NCBI RefSeq assembly: GCF_002196705.1
Contig: NZ_NADJ01000037.1
Coordinates: 248,001 to 312,000, forward strand
Source of the DNA: Desulfosporosinus sp. FKB
GTDB taxonomy: Bacteria > Bacillota > Desulfitobacteriia > Desulfitobacteriales > Desulfitobacteriaceae
DNA: 64,000 nt
Reading direction: 5' to 3'
Both the position numbers and the translations under genes were made by a program. Under the pieces are notes generated by a model. That model saw only the letters and a program-made list of their open reading frames with translations, was not told the origin of the DNA and did not search any database. The stretch's first letter is position 1; each line of letters starts with the position of its first letter. Positions 1 through 9,502 of this stretch are shown in pieces.

Positions 1-1
1 G

Positions 2-442
2 AACAAACCCTTGGCAGGAGCGAATTTCATCTTGATCTCCATCGGCGGCAATGATCTAAGAACGATTCTCTCCTTAAATCCCCAGGCCCAAGAAGATGAA
101 TTCAAAATCAAACAGGACAGTTACCTAAGCAATTTAAAACAAGTGCTCACGATTCTCCGAAGTTCAAATCCTAACGCCTATATCGTTTTTCTCGGTCTTT
201 ACAATCCGTATGAAAAAACGACCACCGAGGAAGAGGTCAGCCTATGGCAGGAGTGGAATTACAACACAGAGCAACTCATCGAAAGCAACCCCAAAGCCAT
301 TTGCATTCCAAGCGACGACTTGATGAAATTCAACCTCGGTAAATATCTCGCTCCGGACGGCCTCCATCCCAATTCCGCCGGATATCTGGCCCTTTCCGAC
401 AGAATCCGCAAGTCACTCGGAGGCGTCATCGCGGGAATGTAA
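2..442 (+). CDS. SGNH/GDSL-type esterase, C-terminal part (cut by window edge)
   Basis: The reading frame is open from base 2, so the true start lies upstream of the window; about 146 C-terminal residues are visible. The block GGND (block III, oxyanion-hole Asn) and the C-terminal DGLHPN (block V, catalytic Asp and His) identify an SGNH hydrolase of the GDSL lipase/acylhydrolase family. The nucleophile Ser block I would be upstream and is not visible. The substrate (lipid, acetylated glycan or other ester) cannot be told from this fragment. It converges on the diguanylate cyclase gene. Confidence 0.8.
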   Translation, partial: NKPLAGANFILISIGGNDLRTILSLNPQAQEDEFKIKQDSYLSNLKQVLTILRSSNPNAYIVFLGLYNPYEKTTTEEEVSLWQEWNYNTEQLIESNPKAICIPSDDLMKFNLGKYLAPDGLHPNSAGYLALSDRIRKSLGGVIAGM

Positions 443-483
443 ACAAGGCGTAATTTTTTGCTAACGATTGAGGTATCCTGCTT

Positions 484-1656
484 TTAGGCTACAACTACAC
501 AGTTTCTTCCACGGCCTTTTCCTTCATATAGCGCATTGTCGGCTTTCTTTATGATATCATCAATTATTTGATAATCTTGACTATCAGTAATCCCAAATGT
601 CATAGTAATAGAAACTTCACTCCCATTATATTCGATAATTTGTTCTCCAATTATTTTCTTGATTCGATTCATCAATGTATATGCGCCATCGACGTCGGTT
701 TCTGGAAGTAAGAGTAAAAATTCCTCTCCACCCCACCGGGATACAAAATCTTGTTCTCGCACACTATCCATAAGGCTTTTTGATATCATTTGAAGAACAT
801 AATCTCCGCAGTCATGTCCATAGGTGTCATTAATCTTCTTAAAATAATCGACGTCCGCAATAACAAGTGAAAATTTCTTTTTTTTAGGTCTTTTGAACTC
901 GCTTTCTATTTTCTCCATAATGTATCTTCTGTTATATAGCCCAGTTAAGGGATCTGAACTGGATGTCCACTCCAATCTCTCCATCTTATATTGCATTGAT
1001 ATTATTCGAGATGCTGATGATATCCCGCTAAATACAAACACATATCCCAAGATAATAAATACTAAAAGCAAAAGCATGTTCAATGTATAGTCTAGGCTTT
1101 TTAAACCTTTAATCGATGTCGTATAATTGTTAATTAACAATAAAAACGCAAAGAGTGGGTAAAGAGACATAAAACCTATAGTTTTATTAGATACTTTATC
1201 AAAAATCTCTTTGTATGGACTGCTTATAAAATAATAAGTGGTTAATAACAGCATTACTTGCAAACATTCTCGAAGGAAATATATAAGAGCAAGATTATAT
1301 TTAATTTCGTTAATACCCGTAAACATTTCTGCGATTTTAACAGAGACAACCAAGCAAATTGTCGAGAACATCCAAATACTAAACATCGCAAATATCTTTT
1401 TTGATATTGATTCATTAAATACGATACAAATATATACTAAATACAAACAGGAAATTAAATATAATACATATTCTAGTAGCACTGAATTGTGAATATATTT
1501 TTCCGCAAGAATATTAGTTATGTACGCACAAATAGTAGTTATGATAAAAGCATTTATGCAGAATATTATTGACTTTTTCCTAGAAAGCAAGATATGTGTT
1601 GTTAAAGTGTTAAATACCGCAATAAAAAACAAGTATAATGCTGAAGAGAATATCAA
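484..1656 (-). CDS. membrane-anchored diguanylate cyclase (GGDEF)
   Basis: Makes cyclic di-GMP from two GTP. The first about 220 residues are a run of hydrophobic helices (six or seven membrane spans, no recognised sensor family). They are followed by a GGDEF domain with the active-site motif RWGGEEF and an inhibitory I-site RxxD (REQD) five residues before it, so product feedback is expected. There is no EAL domain. Start: TTG at 1656 preceded by GAGGGGG at a good distance. It is the last gene of a leftward series of signalling genes, but about 220 bp separate it from the CheY-like gene, so it may have its own promoter. The input signal is unknown. Confidence 0.88.
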   Translation of the reverse strand: MIFSSALYLFFIAVFNTLTTHILLSRKKSIIFCINAFIITTICAYITNILAEKYIHNSVLLEYVLYLISCLYLVYICIVFNESISKKIFAMFSIWMFSTICLVVSVKIAEMFTGINEIKYNLALIYFLRECLQVMLLLTTYYFISSPYKEIFDKVSNKTIGFMSLYPLFAFLLLINNYTTSIKGLKSLDYTLNMLLLLVFIILGYVFVFSGISSASRIISMQYKMERLEWTSSSDPLTGLYNRRYIMEKIESEFKRPKKKKFSLVIADVDYFKKINDTYGHDCGDYVLQMISKSLMDSVREQDFVSRWGGEEFLLLLPETDVDGAYTLMNRIKKIIGEQIIEYNGSEVSITMTFGITDSQDYQIIDDIIKKADNALYEGKGRGRNCVVVA

Positions 1657-1879
1657 CTCAATCCCCCTCTAGTATTCTTAGTATTGCAAACAATACTGCA
1701 TTCTACATATTTCTTCCATATCCTCTTTCAATGAAAAAATAATCTGTTTTAAAAAAAGCTAGCCCGCTTAAATAACGATCTAGCCGCGATTATATTCCTC
1801 AACCACTCTGTGTAATTTGTCAAATACTATGTGTTGAACCAGTATATCTTTGAACGTGTGGAATTGATCTACATATCAA

Positions 1880-2239
1880 TTAAGAAATACAGCATTTAAC
1901 GGTTGACTTTAACTGTTCTAATTCAAACGGCTTAGATATCAACCCCTGATACAATGATTCCTCAGGAAAAATTCTATTATCCGGTAAGGAAGCCGTCATA
2001 ATTATTGCCGGAACCTTTATTAAGTGATTTTCGGATCGCATCTTTTCGATGATTTCTTTTCCACTCTTACCGGGTAGCTGTATATCAGTCATAACAAGAT
2101 CAGGTGTCTGTTTACTTAATAAGTCAATTGCTTCATTTCCGGATTTGCACAATTGTACAAAATGCCCGTTTTCTTCTAATGCCAATTGTATTACCCGGCC
2201 TATAGCGGCATTGTCTTCAACGACCAGTATATTCGCCAA
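1880..2239 (-). CDS. single-domain response regulator (CheY-like)
   Basis: About 119 residues forming only a receiver domain: the acidic pair in VVEDN, the phosphoacceptor Asp in DLVMTDIQLPG, the conserved Thr/Ser of MTAS and the Lys of SKPF. The reading frame is open further upstream, but the TTG at 2239 is preceded by GGGGAGTG at about 5 nt, and the domain begins exactly there, so this start is preferred. It has no output domain and probably acts as a phosphorelay intermediate for the kinases encoded just upstream. Confidence 0.82.
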   Translation of the reverse strand: MANILVVEDNAAIGRVIQLALEENGHFVQLCKSGNEAIDLLSKQTPDLVMTDIQLPGKSGKEIIEKMRSENHLIKVPAIIMTASLPDNRIFPEESLYQGLISKPFELEQLKSTVKCCIS

Positions 2240-2376
2240 GATTTCACTCCCCAACCTAAAATTAACGGCAAATATACTATACATTAAATACGCCAAAAAT
2301 TTTGTTAAAGCATGTCCATAATATATAGAATACTTTGTTAAATAATGTTGAAAAAGAATTATTATTATTGTGTTAT

Positions 2377-3441
2377 TTATAACTTAAACCTAACCATAAT
2401 CGTAGTACCATGAGAACCCGTATCAATCTCTATCGCAGCTTTATGACGAGCAGCAATAGTGTAACAAATGCTTAGTCCTAATCCATTCCCATTCTCTTTG
2501 TCTGATAGAAAAGGCGTCCCTAACCTTGTTAGAATTTCTGGATTAATTCCCTTACCATGATCCCTAATGGACAACACAACCTCATCGTTTTCGACATAGG
2601 TTTTTATAATTAGGGAACCTTCTGGTTTCATGGACTCTAATCCATTTCGGCACAAGTTTAAGAGCAGTTGTCGTATCTCTTTACTCATTAAGCTGAAATC
2701 GGGAAGAGTTTCGGTTTCAATATCTACAAACTTGCCCTGTTGCAGGGCATCAGCTCGAATTAATGGTAAAACCCCATCAACAATTGCATTGAGGTTCTGT
2801 ATTTGAAATTCTGACGTATCATTGCGTCCCATCACCAGGAATTCAGAAGTTAATGAATTGGCCCTGTCAAGTTCTTCGATCATTATATCAATATCTTCCT
2901 TGAATTTTAGGAGTTCATTTTTTCCTTGCAATAATTGCAAATAGGCTTTGACACCTGTGATAGGATTTCTAATCTCATGGCTGACCCCAACAGCCATCTC
3001 ACCAATAAGTCTTAGTTGATCCAATCGAAGTACTTCTTTTTCCATTAATGCTTCTTGATGTTTGACTAAATCAACAAAACGCGCTACTTTGTATCTCAAA
3101 TTTGCCGGGTTAACAGGTTTTAAAATATAATCGATTGCACCAAGTTCATAACCTTTATTTATTTGTTCTTGAGCTTGATAATTAGCAGTAATGAAAATAA
3201 TCGGAATATCTTTTGTTCTATCCCTCGATCGGATTAGCCTAGCAGTCTCAAACCCATCCAGTTCAGGCATTTGAACATCTAATAATATTAGGGCAAAGTC
3301 ATATTTTAACAATTGCCTAAGGGCCTCATGGCCAGATTCTGCCCTTACCAATTCATAAGAGCTAGAATCTAAAATAGCCTCTAAAGCAATAAGATTCTCA
3401 ATCCGGTCATCAACCATCAAAATTTTGATATTGTCTGTCAT
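2377..3441 (-). CDS. receiver-histidine kinase hybrid protein
   Basis: A soluble 354-residue protein. Residues 1-125 are a receiver domain (acidic pair in MVDDR, phosphoacceptor in ILLDVQMPE, Lys in LKPV). A short helix follows, then a HisKA dimerisation domain with H-box SHEIRNP (about residue 157) and a HATPase_c domain with G boxes (DHGKGI, GNGLGLS). It has no membrane segment or sensor module, so its input is probably phosphoryl transfer from the large hybrid kinase encoded upstream. The start has AAGGGAG 6 nt before ATG. It lies 12 bp after CheR, almost certainly in the same transcript. Confidence 0.88.
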   Translation of the reverse strand: MTDNIKILMVDDRIENLIALEAILDSSSYELVRAESGHEALRQLLKYDFALILLDVQMPELDGFETARLIRSRDRTKDIPIIFITANYQAQEQINKGYELGAIDYILKPVNPANLRYKVARFVDLVKHQEALMEKEVLRLDQLRLIGEMAVGVSHEIRNPITGVKAYLQLLQGKNELLKFKEDIDIMIEELDRANSLTSEFLVMGRNDTSEFQIQNLNAIVDGVLPLIRADALQQGKFVDIETETLPDFSLMSKEIRQLLLNLCRNGLESMKPEGSLIIKTYVENDEVVLSIRDHGKGINPEILTRLGTPFLSDKENGNGLGLSICYTIAARHKAAIEIDTGSHGTTIMVRFKL

Positions 3442-3453
3442 AGTAAGACTCCC

Positions 3454-4326
3454 TTATGTAATCTTTATGTATATTTTTTCCTCTTTATCTAACTCAGTAT
3501 ATTTTTGTTTATATGGGCCAAAATCAATACTCTCTTTTTTTCCGATTATTAAATAACCTGATGAACTGAGACTATCAAAAAATAAACTATGCGCTTTATT
3601 CTGCAAGTCCTTATTAAAATATATTAATACATTTCGACAAACGATTACGTTAAATTCATTGAATGAACTATCTGTGACTAAATTGTGTTGAGCAAAAACC
3701 ATGTTTTTCCGGAGGGATTTATCAAAAATAACCTCTTCTCCAACCACTGAATAATATTGGGAGAAAGATTGCTTTCCTCCAGCACGAAGGTAATTGCATG
3801 TATAGTCTTTCATCTTTTCCAGAGAGACAATGCCCTTTTTGGCCTTTACAATAGCCTCTTCATTTAAATCGGTGGCATAAAGACGAGTTTTATCATATAA
3901 TCCCTCTTCGCGGAGAAGGATCGCCATTGAATAAACCTCTTCGCCAGTAGAGCAGCCAGCGTGCCAGATTCTAACAAAAGAGAGTTCCCTAAGACAGGGA
4001 ACAACCTTGGTGCGAAAAGATTTAAAGAATTCCGGATCTCTGAACATTTCCGTAACTTGGATGGAAAAATCCATGATTAACCTGCGCATGCAAGCAGGAT
4101 CGTGAAAAACCTTTTCTTGTAATCCCGAAATAGTAGTGAGTCTCTCTGCTTGAACACGATGCCAGACACGCCTGCGGATGGAGGGAAAGGTATACTCTCT
4201 AAAATCATAACCACAAGCCCTATAAATTCCTTCCAATAAAAACTCAATTTCCATTTTCTCTAACTTACTTATTACCTTGTCATCACTTTCTGTTTGATTT
4301 ATCGTCCTCACCTCCTGTACAGCCAT
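3454..4326 (-). CDS. CheR-type protein-glutamate methyltransferase
   Basis: SAM-dependent methyltransferase of the CheR family, about 290 residues: N-terminal all-alpha domain, then a Rossmann domain with the SAM loop HAGCSTGEEVYS and the later motif VIVCRNVLIYFN. No CheB methylesterase, MCP or CheA/CheW gene is adjacent, so it likely belongs to a signalling complex with the hybrid kinase rather than classical chemotaxis. The start is unclear. ATG 4326 overlaps the kinase gene and has no good RBS. The strong AGGAGGTGA at the kinase stop codon would fit best with a non-standard ATA at 4302, or with GTG 4311. Confidence 0.85.
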   Translation of the reverse strand: MAVQEVRTINQTESDDKVISKLEKMEIEFLLEGIYRACGYDFREYTFPSIRRRVWHRVQAERLTTISGLQEKVFHDPACMRRLIMDFSIQVTEMFRDPEFFKSFRTKVVPCLRELSFVRIWHAGCSTGEEVYSMAILLREEGLYDKTRLYATDLNEEAIVKAKKGIVSLEKMKDYTCNYLRAGGKQSFSQYYSVVGEEVIFDKSLRKNMVFAQHNLVTDSSFNEFNVIVCRNVLIYFNKDLQNKAHSLFFDSLSSSGYLIIGKKESIDFGPYKQKYTELDKEEKIYIKIT

Positions 4327-7073
4327 ATTCTGATCAGAGAAATTAACTTATCAATAACTATTGGTTTACTTATATAATCCGATGCGCCCGCTTCTAAACA
4401 CTTCTCACGGTCACCCATCATTGCCTTCGCGGTTAACGCGATGATGGGGATGCCTGAATATTCCGGAATTTCCCGGATTAATTTCATTGTCTGATAACCG
4501 TCTAGTTCCGGCATCATAATATCCATAAGAATAAGCTCAATGTCTTTATTCTCATTCAATATTATCAAGGCTTCCTGCCCATTTTCAGCAAATAATACCT
4601 TGATATTTTGCGTTTCAAGAGCAGCGGAGACCGCATATATGTTACGCATATCATCATCCACAACTAGTACAACCCGATCTGTTAGATCCCCGGAAACCTG
4701 AGGATTTTGGGTAATTTTTTCTACGTCTGCTATTTTAGCAGCTGAAACTTGATTGGTAATCTTATCAAGAACAGCGGCAACTTCACTTAATTCTCGTTTA
4801 CTGCCAGAGGATGCCAAAGCTTTTTCCGTACTGTTAGTTGGCAGAATAAGGGTAAATGTGCTCCCTTTTCCCTCAATACTCTCAAGTTCGATAAAACCGC
4901 CTAAGAGAGTTACAAGTTCCCGGCAAATAGATAAGCCCAAGCCGGTGCCACCGTATTTACGGCTGGTAGTTCCATCCGCCTGCTGAAACGCTTCGAAAAT
5001 TAATTCCTGTTTATCCTTGGCAATACCAATGCCACTATCCATTACAGAAAATGCAATCAAGTTATTATCGTTCGACAGGATGAAATTGCCGGGAGCATAA
5101 TCTCCAGATACTCTTTTGATGTTCATTTTTACAAATCCTTGGTGGGTAAACTTGAGCGCATTACTCAAAAGGTTTATCAAAATCTGTTTCAAATAATGTT
5201 TATCAGAAATTAGCTTGTCGGACATTCCACTTTCTACTTCAATGCTGAAATCAAGTTCCTTCTCAAGGGCAATCGGATTAAATTGTTTTTCCAAGTCTTC
5301 TTTAATCTCCACGAAAGAGATTTCTTCGGGATTAAAAAGTACTTTTCCAGCCTCAATCTTTGACAAATCCAGAATACCATTAATTAAATTTAATAACTCA
5401 TTTCCTGAGGACCAAATCGTTTTAGCATAGTCAACTTGTTTGACACTTAAGTTCCCATCATTATTTTCCCATAGCATCCTGGCTAAGATTAACAGACTAT
5501 TCAAGGGGGTCCGCAGTTCATGGGACATATTGGAGAGAAACTCCGACTTATACCGGGAACTGGTTTCCAGTTGGCTGGCTTGTTCTTCAAGGCTAACTTT
5601 AGACTGCAGCAATTGAAGATTCTTTTGCTCTACTTCTTTATATTGTTCCTCAAGCTTTTCATGGAAAGTTTTTAATTCTTCTTGTTGGGTTTGCAACTCT
5701 TCAGATTGAGTTTGCAATTCTTCCGTAAGAGTTTGTGATTCTATTAGGAGCTTTTGGACTTGGGCATGAGCTTCGATACGGTTTAGGATTATACCAATAT
5801 TTTTGCGAACATGTTCTAGAAATTCTTTTTCCAGAGCAGTAAACTCTTGAAGCGAAGCTAATTCAATTATCGCAATGACTTTTTTCTCAAATCCAACAGG
5901 AAGCAGCTTTATGTGCTTGGGAGTTATTTTTCCAAATCCCGTGTTAATCTCAATGTATTGATCCGGCGCTTCGGTTAAGTTAATGATTCTATCTGTTAAA
6001 AAACACTGACCTACTAAGCCCTCCCCAGGACTGTATTCTAATTTGCTAAACTCCTCATTGCCAGCGGCGTAGGAAGCCATATTAATTAATTTAACCGCCC
6101 CTTTTTCAGTAGTACAGACATAAAAAATACCATACCCGGCCCCGACAATTTCACATAACCAGCTGATTAATATGTTGGAAAAACCTTCTACATTCACAAC
6201 CCCTTCAAATAACGTGACCATCTCCGCCGCTTTTGATTGCAGCCAGTGCTTCGCCTGGAGGGCCTGGGTCGATTCCCTTTCTTGCCGGGCATGTTGTTCG
6301 AGGGACACGGCCATTTCATTAAATGCTATCGATAACTCTCCTAACTCGCTTTTATTTATGACTTCTAGACGAGGTAAGGAGGTTTTATCCTCGAAAGAAG
6401 AAATTCTTTTCATAGCATTTGCCAACTGAACAATACTACCCCAAATAGACCTTATTAGCCACAATGAGGCAATAATTCCGATAAGCAGACCAAAAATACA
6501 AATAATTACGAATAGAATAATACCCCTGAAGAAAGTATTCTGTGACTGAAGTAAAGCGGAATTCATATTTTGCTTTTCCAGGCTGACTAAATTATTTACT
6601 GTTTGTAAAAGATTATCCGTTGTTGGTTTGGGTTTTAAATCATTAAGAATTAGATTTGTCGCCTCCGCTATTCGGTCAGCTTGCACAAGATTGATTACTT
6701 GGTTCTCATAAGTAAGGTAGTTTTCAAAGGCTCCATTTAACTGTGCAACTTTATCTATTTCTTCTTTTTGCGATACCCCTTCCAGATTCGAAATGACTCG
6801 GATGATATCCGCATTCGAGTTCTGAATATTGTTGACATATGTGCTTGGATCTGCATTTTTATCAATTAAGACAAGTTCTCTAAGGTTCCGGCGTATATTA
6901 TTAAAATCCTCCGGAATATTATTGACTAATTCAACCTTTTTATAGTTATCATTGACAACTAGAACAATATTGTCATTAAGTCTTTTCATTTGAAAAAAAC
7001 CAATTCCGGCGACTATAATTAACAAAGTTAATAGACTTCCCATGCCAATTATCATAAGACTTTTAATCTTCAT
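4308..7073 (-). CDS. large membrane hybrid sensor histidine kinase
   Basis: About 921 residues. A membrane helix near the N-terminus, an extracytoplasmic four-helix-bundle sensor region of the MCP type (about 30-180), and a second membrane helix (about 183-205) come first. Then follow a HAMP domain, a GAF domain (about 290-430) and a Gln/Glu-rich coiled coil (about 450-515). Last come HisKA with H-box SNMSHELRTP, HATPase_c (DSGIGI, GTGLGLS) and a C-terminal receiver domain (LVVDDD, LILMDIMMPE, SKP). ATG 7073 is chosen because GAGAGGG lies the right distance upstream; the in-frame GTG at 7082 is part of that RBS. First gene of the signalling operon. Ligand unknown. Confidence 0.9.
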   Translation of the reverse strand: MKIKSLMIIGMGSLLTLLIIVAGIGFFQMKRLNDNIVLVVNDNYKKVELVNNIPEDFNNIRRNLRELVLIDKNADPSTYVNNIQNSNADIIRVISNLEGVSQKEEIDKVAQLNGAFENYLTYENQVINLVQADRIAEATNLILNDLKPKPTTDNLLQTVNNLVSLEKQNMNSALLQSQNTFFRGIILFVIICIFGLLIGIIASLWLIRSIWGSIVQLANAMKRISSFEDKTSLPRLEVINKSELGELSIAFNEMAVSLEQHARQERESTQALQAKHWLQSKAAEMVTLFEGVVNVEGFSNILISWLCEIVGAGYGIFYVCTTEKGAVKLINMASYAAGNEEFSKLEYSPGEGLVGQCFLTDRIINLTEAPDQYIEINTGFGKITPKHIKLLPVGFEKKVIAIIELASLQEFTALEKEFLEHVRKNIGIILNRIEAHAQVQKLLIESQTLTEELQTQSEELQTQQEELKTFHEKLEEQYKEVEQKNLQLLQSKVSLEEQASQLETSSRYKSEFLSNMSHELRTPLNSLLILARMLWENNDGNLSVKQVDYAKTIWSSGNELLNLINGILDLSKIEAGKVLFNPEEISFVEIKEDLEKQFNPIALEKELDFSIEVESGMSDKLISDKHYLKQILINLLSNALKFTHQGFVKMNIKRVSGDYAPGNFILSNDNNLIAFSVMDSGIGIAKDKQELIFEAFQQADGTTSRKYGGTGLGLSICRELVTLLGGFIELESIEGKGSTFTLILPTNSTEKALASSGSKRELSEVAAVLDKITNQVSAAKIADVEKITQNPQVSGDLTDRVVLVVDDDMRNIYAVSAALETQNIKVLFAENGQEALIILNENKDIELILMDIMMPELDGYQTMKLIREIPEYSGIPIIALTAKAMMGDREKCLEAGASDYISKPIVIDKLISLIRIWLYRR

Positions 7074-7260
7074 TAAGGCCACCCTCTCAACTTTTCGTCT
7101 AATATAAATTTCTGTAAAATTTTCAAAAAACCTTCTATTTTTTGTCTTTAGGAAAATTTCGTTATATCCATTGTTATTTGGAAAATTGCGACGTCATTGT
7201 CCGCGGCGGAGTCAGCTTCTCATAGATCTCGTGTTTCTGTAACTCCAGAGTTTAGCGAAA

Positions 7261-7299
7261 AACAGACAGAATCCCAGACCGGAAGGGCCTGGGATTCTG
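7261..7299 (-). terminator. intrinsic terminator after the 7.3-7.9 kb gene pair
   Basis: Perfect 11-bp inverted repeat CAGAATCCCAG / CTGGGATTCTG (7267-7277 and 7289-7299). On the minus strand it is followed by a T-rich run ending in TTTTT. It sits 6 bp after the stop of the small membrane protein gene. Confidence 0.8.
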
Positions 7300-7304
7300 T
7301 TATA

Positions 7305-7538
7305 TTATTCATCGTTAACATTGTGATAAAACCTGTTGCCAGTCCGAGGATCATAATAGACTCTAAATTTATGACCGTTAACAGGGTCAATAAACACCTC
7401 CTCAGTGGCTTCATAACCTTTGGGAATGTTAGTTTCATGATTCCTTCGGTAGCGTTTGTCCCAAATAAACCAGGAAAGGAAAGCAATGATAAGTAATACA
7501 CCATAGATTAATAAATTGAGTGTTATAGCTATTCTCAT
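7305..7538 (-). CDS. small membrane protein of unknown function
   Basis: A 77-residue protein with one N-terminal membrane helix (about residues 5-27), then a charged cytoplasmic or external tail ending in FRVYYDPRTGNRFYHNV. No family is recognised with certainty; the tail repeats the pattern hydrophobic-Tyr-Asp/Asn. It starts 1-2 bp after the YbjQ-like gene stop with an AGAAAGAAG ribosome site, so the two are co-translated, and it is followed by a good terminator. Confidence 0.7.
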   Translation of the reverse strand: MRIAITLNLLIYGVLLIIAFLSWFIWDKRYRRNHETNIPKGYEATEEVFIDPVNGHKFRVYYDPRTGNRFYHNVNDE

Positions 7539-7539
7539 C

Positions 7540-7863
7540 TTAGGCTTCTTTCTCTACCACTACCGCAGTACCATAGGCCACAATCTCACTCATAGTCTGT
7601 CCAATTTCGCTGGAATCGAATCTCATCATCACAACTGCGTTGGCTCCCATAGCTTGAGCATTCTTAACCAGACGGTCAACAGCCTGTTTGCGAGTGTCTT
7701 CCAACAGGGCAGTGTATTCATGGATTTCCCCACCGACAAGACTGCGCAGCCCAGCCACTATATTCCCGCCTAAACCCCGGCTGCGAACAACAACACCAAA
7801 CACTTGACCTTTAACATCTGTAACTTTATAACCTTTGATATTTTCAGTGGTAACTACCAACAT
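7540..7863 (-). CDS. YbjQ/DUF74 family protein
   Basis: 107 residues typical in length and pattern of the YbjQ (UPF0145, heavy-metal-binding-domain-like) family: N-terminal MLVVTTENIKGY, central conserved Arg-rich GVVVRSRGLGGNI, and the late segment ANAVVMMRFDSSEI. Members form homo-oligomeric rings; the physiological role is not established. The start has GGGGGG close upstream. First gene of a two-gene operon with the small membrane protein. Confidence 0.85.
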   Translation of the reverse strand: MLVVTTENIKGYKVTDVKGQVFGVVVRSRGLGGNIVAGLRSLVGGEIHEYTALLEDTRKQAVDRLVKNAQAMGANAVVMMRFDSSEIGQTMSEIVAYGTAVVVEKEA

Positions 7864-8291
7864 AGCTAGCCCCCCTTTTTTGTATCCAGATAAATGAGTT
7901 ATGTTTATTATTCATCATGACAATCACAGCATTTGACAACAGTAAATATCTATGTCTTGTTATCAATTGTTAACGTATCAATCCAGCAGACTCTTAGCAA
8001 TTTTTACTAATTCCCCTGGCAGATGCAAACACGTCAATAACGACAGTGTATCCTTTAGTTGCTCGACTAATCTGGGAACTAATGGTTATGTTAAAAAACC
8101 CTTCCAGCTGATCTAAACAGTTTATACCTTACATCATCAATAACGATAACATTAACCAATGATCAAAACAATGAACTTTCCACCGATATAAATATCACAA
8201 TTCATAGTCATTTTTGAGATTTACTCGTGCCGATGATTTGGTGATCCTCTGGTCAAGACAGAGATTATTTCGAAGATTAAGATTATCTCTA
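7864..8291. other. intergenic stretch with no gene seen
   Basis: About 430 bp of AT-rich sequence between divergently transcribed units. Reading frames across it are short and lack ribosome sites. It must hold the promoter of the leftward YbjQ operon, but no unambiguous -35/-10 pair could be picked. Confidence 0.5.
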
Positions 8292-8320
8292 TTGACAAGA
8301 ACACACTCCAACTTTAATAT
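8292..8320 (+). promoter_or_regulatory. sigma-A type promoter of the ABC importer operon
   Basis: TTGACA (8292-8297), 17-bp spacer, TAATAT (8315-8320). Transcription would start about 8327 and give a leader of roughly 95 nt before the first gene. Confidence 0.65.
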
Positions 8321-8372
8321 AAGTATAAATAAATATAGGTAGTGTGGTAGGACAGTAGGGAATGGGCAAAGG

Positions 8373-8398
8373 CACTTCCTGCGGAAGTGTTTTTTATT
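8373..8398 (+). terminator. attenuator-like hairpin in the ABC operon leader
   Basis: Perfect 7-bp stem CACTTCC / GGAAGTG with a 3-nt loop (8373-8389) followed by TTTTTTATT. It lies between the promoter at 8292 and the first gene at 8424, so it would stop transcription before the operon unless relieved. GGACA (8351-8355) and TGTCC (8398-8402) flank it and could form a competing pairing. No known riboswitch class is recognised in the roughly 45 nt before it. Confidence 0.65.
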
Positions 8399-8423
8399 GT
8401 CCAAAATAGGGAGGATGAAATTT

Positions 8424-9419
8424 ATGAAAAGGTTTATGGCATTACTCAGTATTATTTCCCTCTTAACAGTGGTGCTGGCAGGCTGTGGAAGTACTGCGGC
8501 CACAACGGCCTCCAACAGTAATGAAAAGACGGTCAAAGTTGGAATTATACAAATTGTCGAGCACCCTGCTCTTGACGCCGCGCGCAAAGGATTCCTGGAA
8601 ACGTTGGCGGCAAACGGTTACACAGAAGGTAAAAATCTGACTGTCGATTACAAGAATGCCCAAGGCGATCAGTCATCTCTCAATACCATTGCCCAACAAT
8701 TTGCCTCAGAGAAGCCTAATTTAGTTTTGGCGATTGCTACCCCTTCGGCACAAGCTATTGCAGCTGCCAGCAGCACCATCCCGATTTTAATTACTGCAGT
8801 AACTGATCCTGTTGCTGCTAAATTAGTGAATAGCAACGAGAAACCAGGGACCAATATCACGGGTACTACGGACATGAACCCACTCAAACAACAGTTCGAA
8901 CTTCTCAAGAAACTGGTGCCACAGGCGAAAAAAATTGGCGTCATTTACAACGCCGGCGAAGTTAATTCGCAGGTACAGGTTAAAATGGCCAAGGATGTTG
9001 CTGCTGCGATGGGACTCCAGATAGTTGAGGCAACCATTGCTAGCACCGCTGACGTACAACAGGCCACAGAATCATTAGTCGGTAAGGTAGACGTTGTGTA
9101 CGTTCCAACAGACAACATGGTTGTTTCTGCTGCTCCAACTGTTCTTCAAGTTACTAATAAGGCTAAGATACCGGTAATTTCCGGTGAAAGCAGTGTAGTT
9201 GACAAGGGGGCACTTGGCACTATCGGAATAAACTATGAGAACTTAGGCAAACAAACTGGTGAGATGGCTCTTAAAGTTCTTAAGGGGGCAAAACCTCAAG
9301 ATATGGCTATAGAGAGCCAGAAGGATTTTGATACAGTAATTAATAAAACCAGTGCCGCTCTCCTCGGTATAACTATTCCAGATGACTTAAAGAATGCTAA
9401 GTTTGTCGAGACTAAATAA
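8424..9419 (+). CDS. ABC transporter substrate-binding lipoprotein (TrpX/COG2984 type)
   Basis: About 331 residues. A lipoprotein signal peptide ends in the lipobox LAGC. The mature part is a two-lobe periplasmic-binding-protein fold of the COG2984 family (KVGIIQIVEHPALDAARKGF at the start, then GTTDMNPL, YVPTDNMVV). Related systems in Gram-positive bacteria import aromatic amino acids or other small molecules; the ligand is not decidable here. ATG 8424 is chosen over upstream frames because GGGAGG lies 9 nt before it and the signal peptide begins there. First gene of a three-gene importer operon with an attenuator-like leader. Confidence 0.88.
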   Translation: MKRFMALLSIISLLTVVLAGCGSTAATTASNSNEKTVKVGIIQIVEHPALDAARKGFLETLAANGYTEGKNLTVDYKNAQGDQSSLNTIAQQFASEKPNLVLAIATPSAQAIAAASSTIPILITAVTDPVAAKLVNSNEKPGTNITGTTDMNPLKQQFELLKKLVPQAKKIGVIYNAGEVNSQVQVKMAKDVAAAMGLQIVEATIASTADVQQATESLVGKVDVVYVPTDNMVVSAAPTVLQVTNKAKIPVISGESSVVDKGALGTIGINYENLGKQTGEMALKVLKGAKPQDMAIESQKDFDTVINKTSAALLGITIPDDLKNAKFVETK

Positions 9420-9502
9420 CATTCAAGCCTAACAAACGACATAAGAGTCGTCAGGAAAAGCCATGCAGAACAGCAGAAATACAGACCGATGAGGTGTTAT
9501 TT

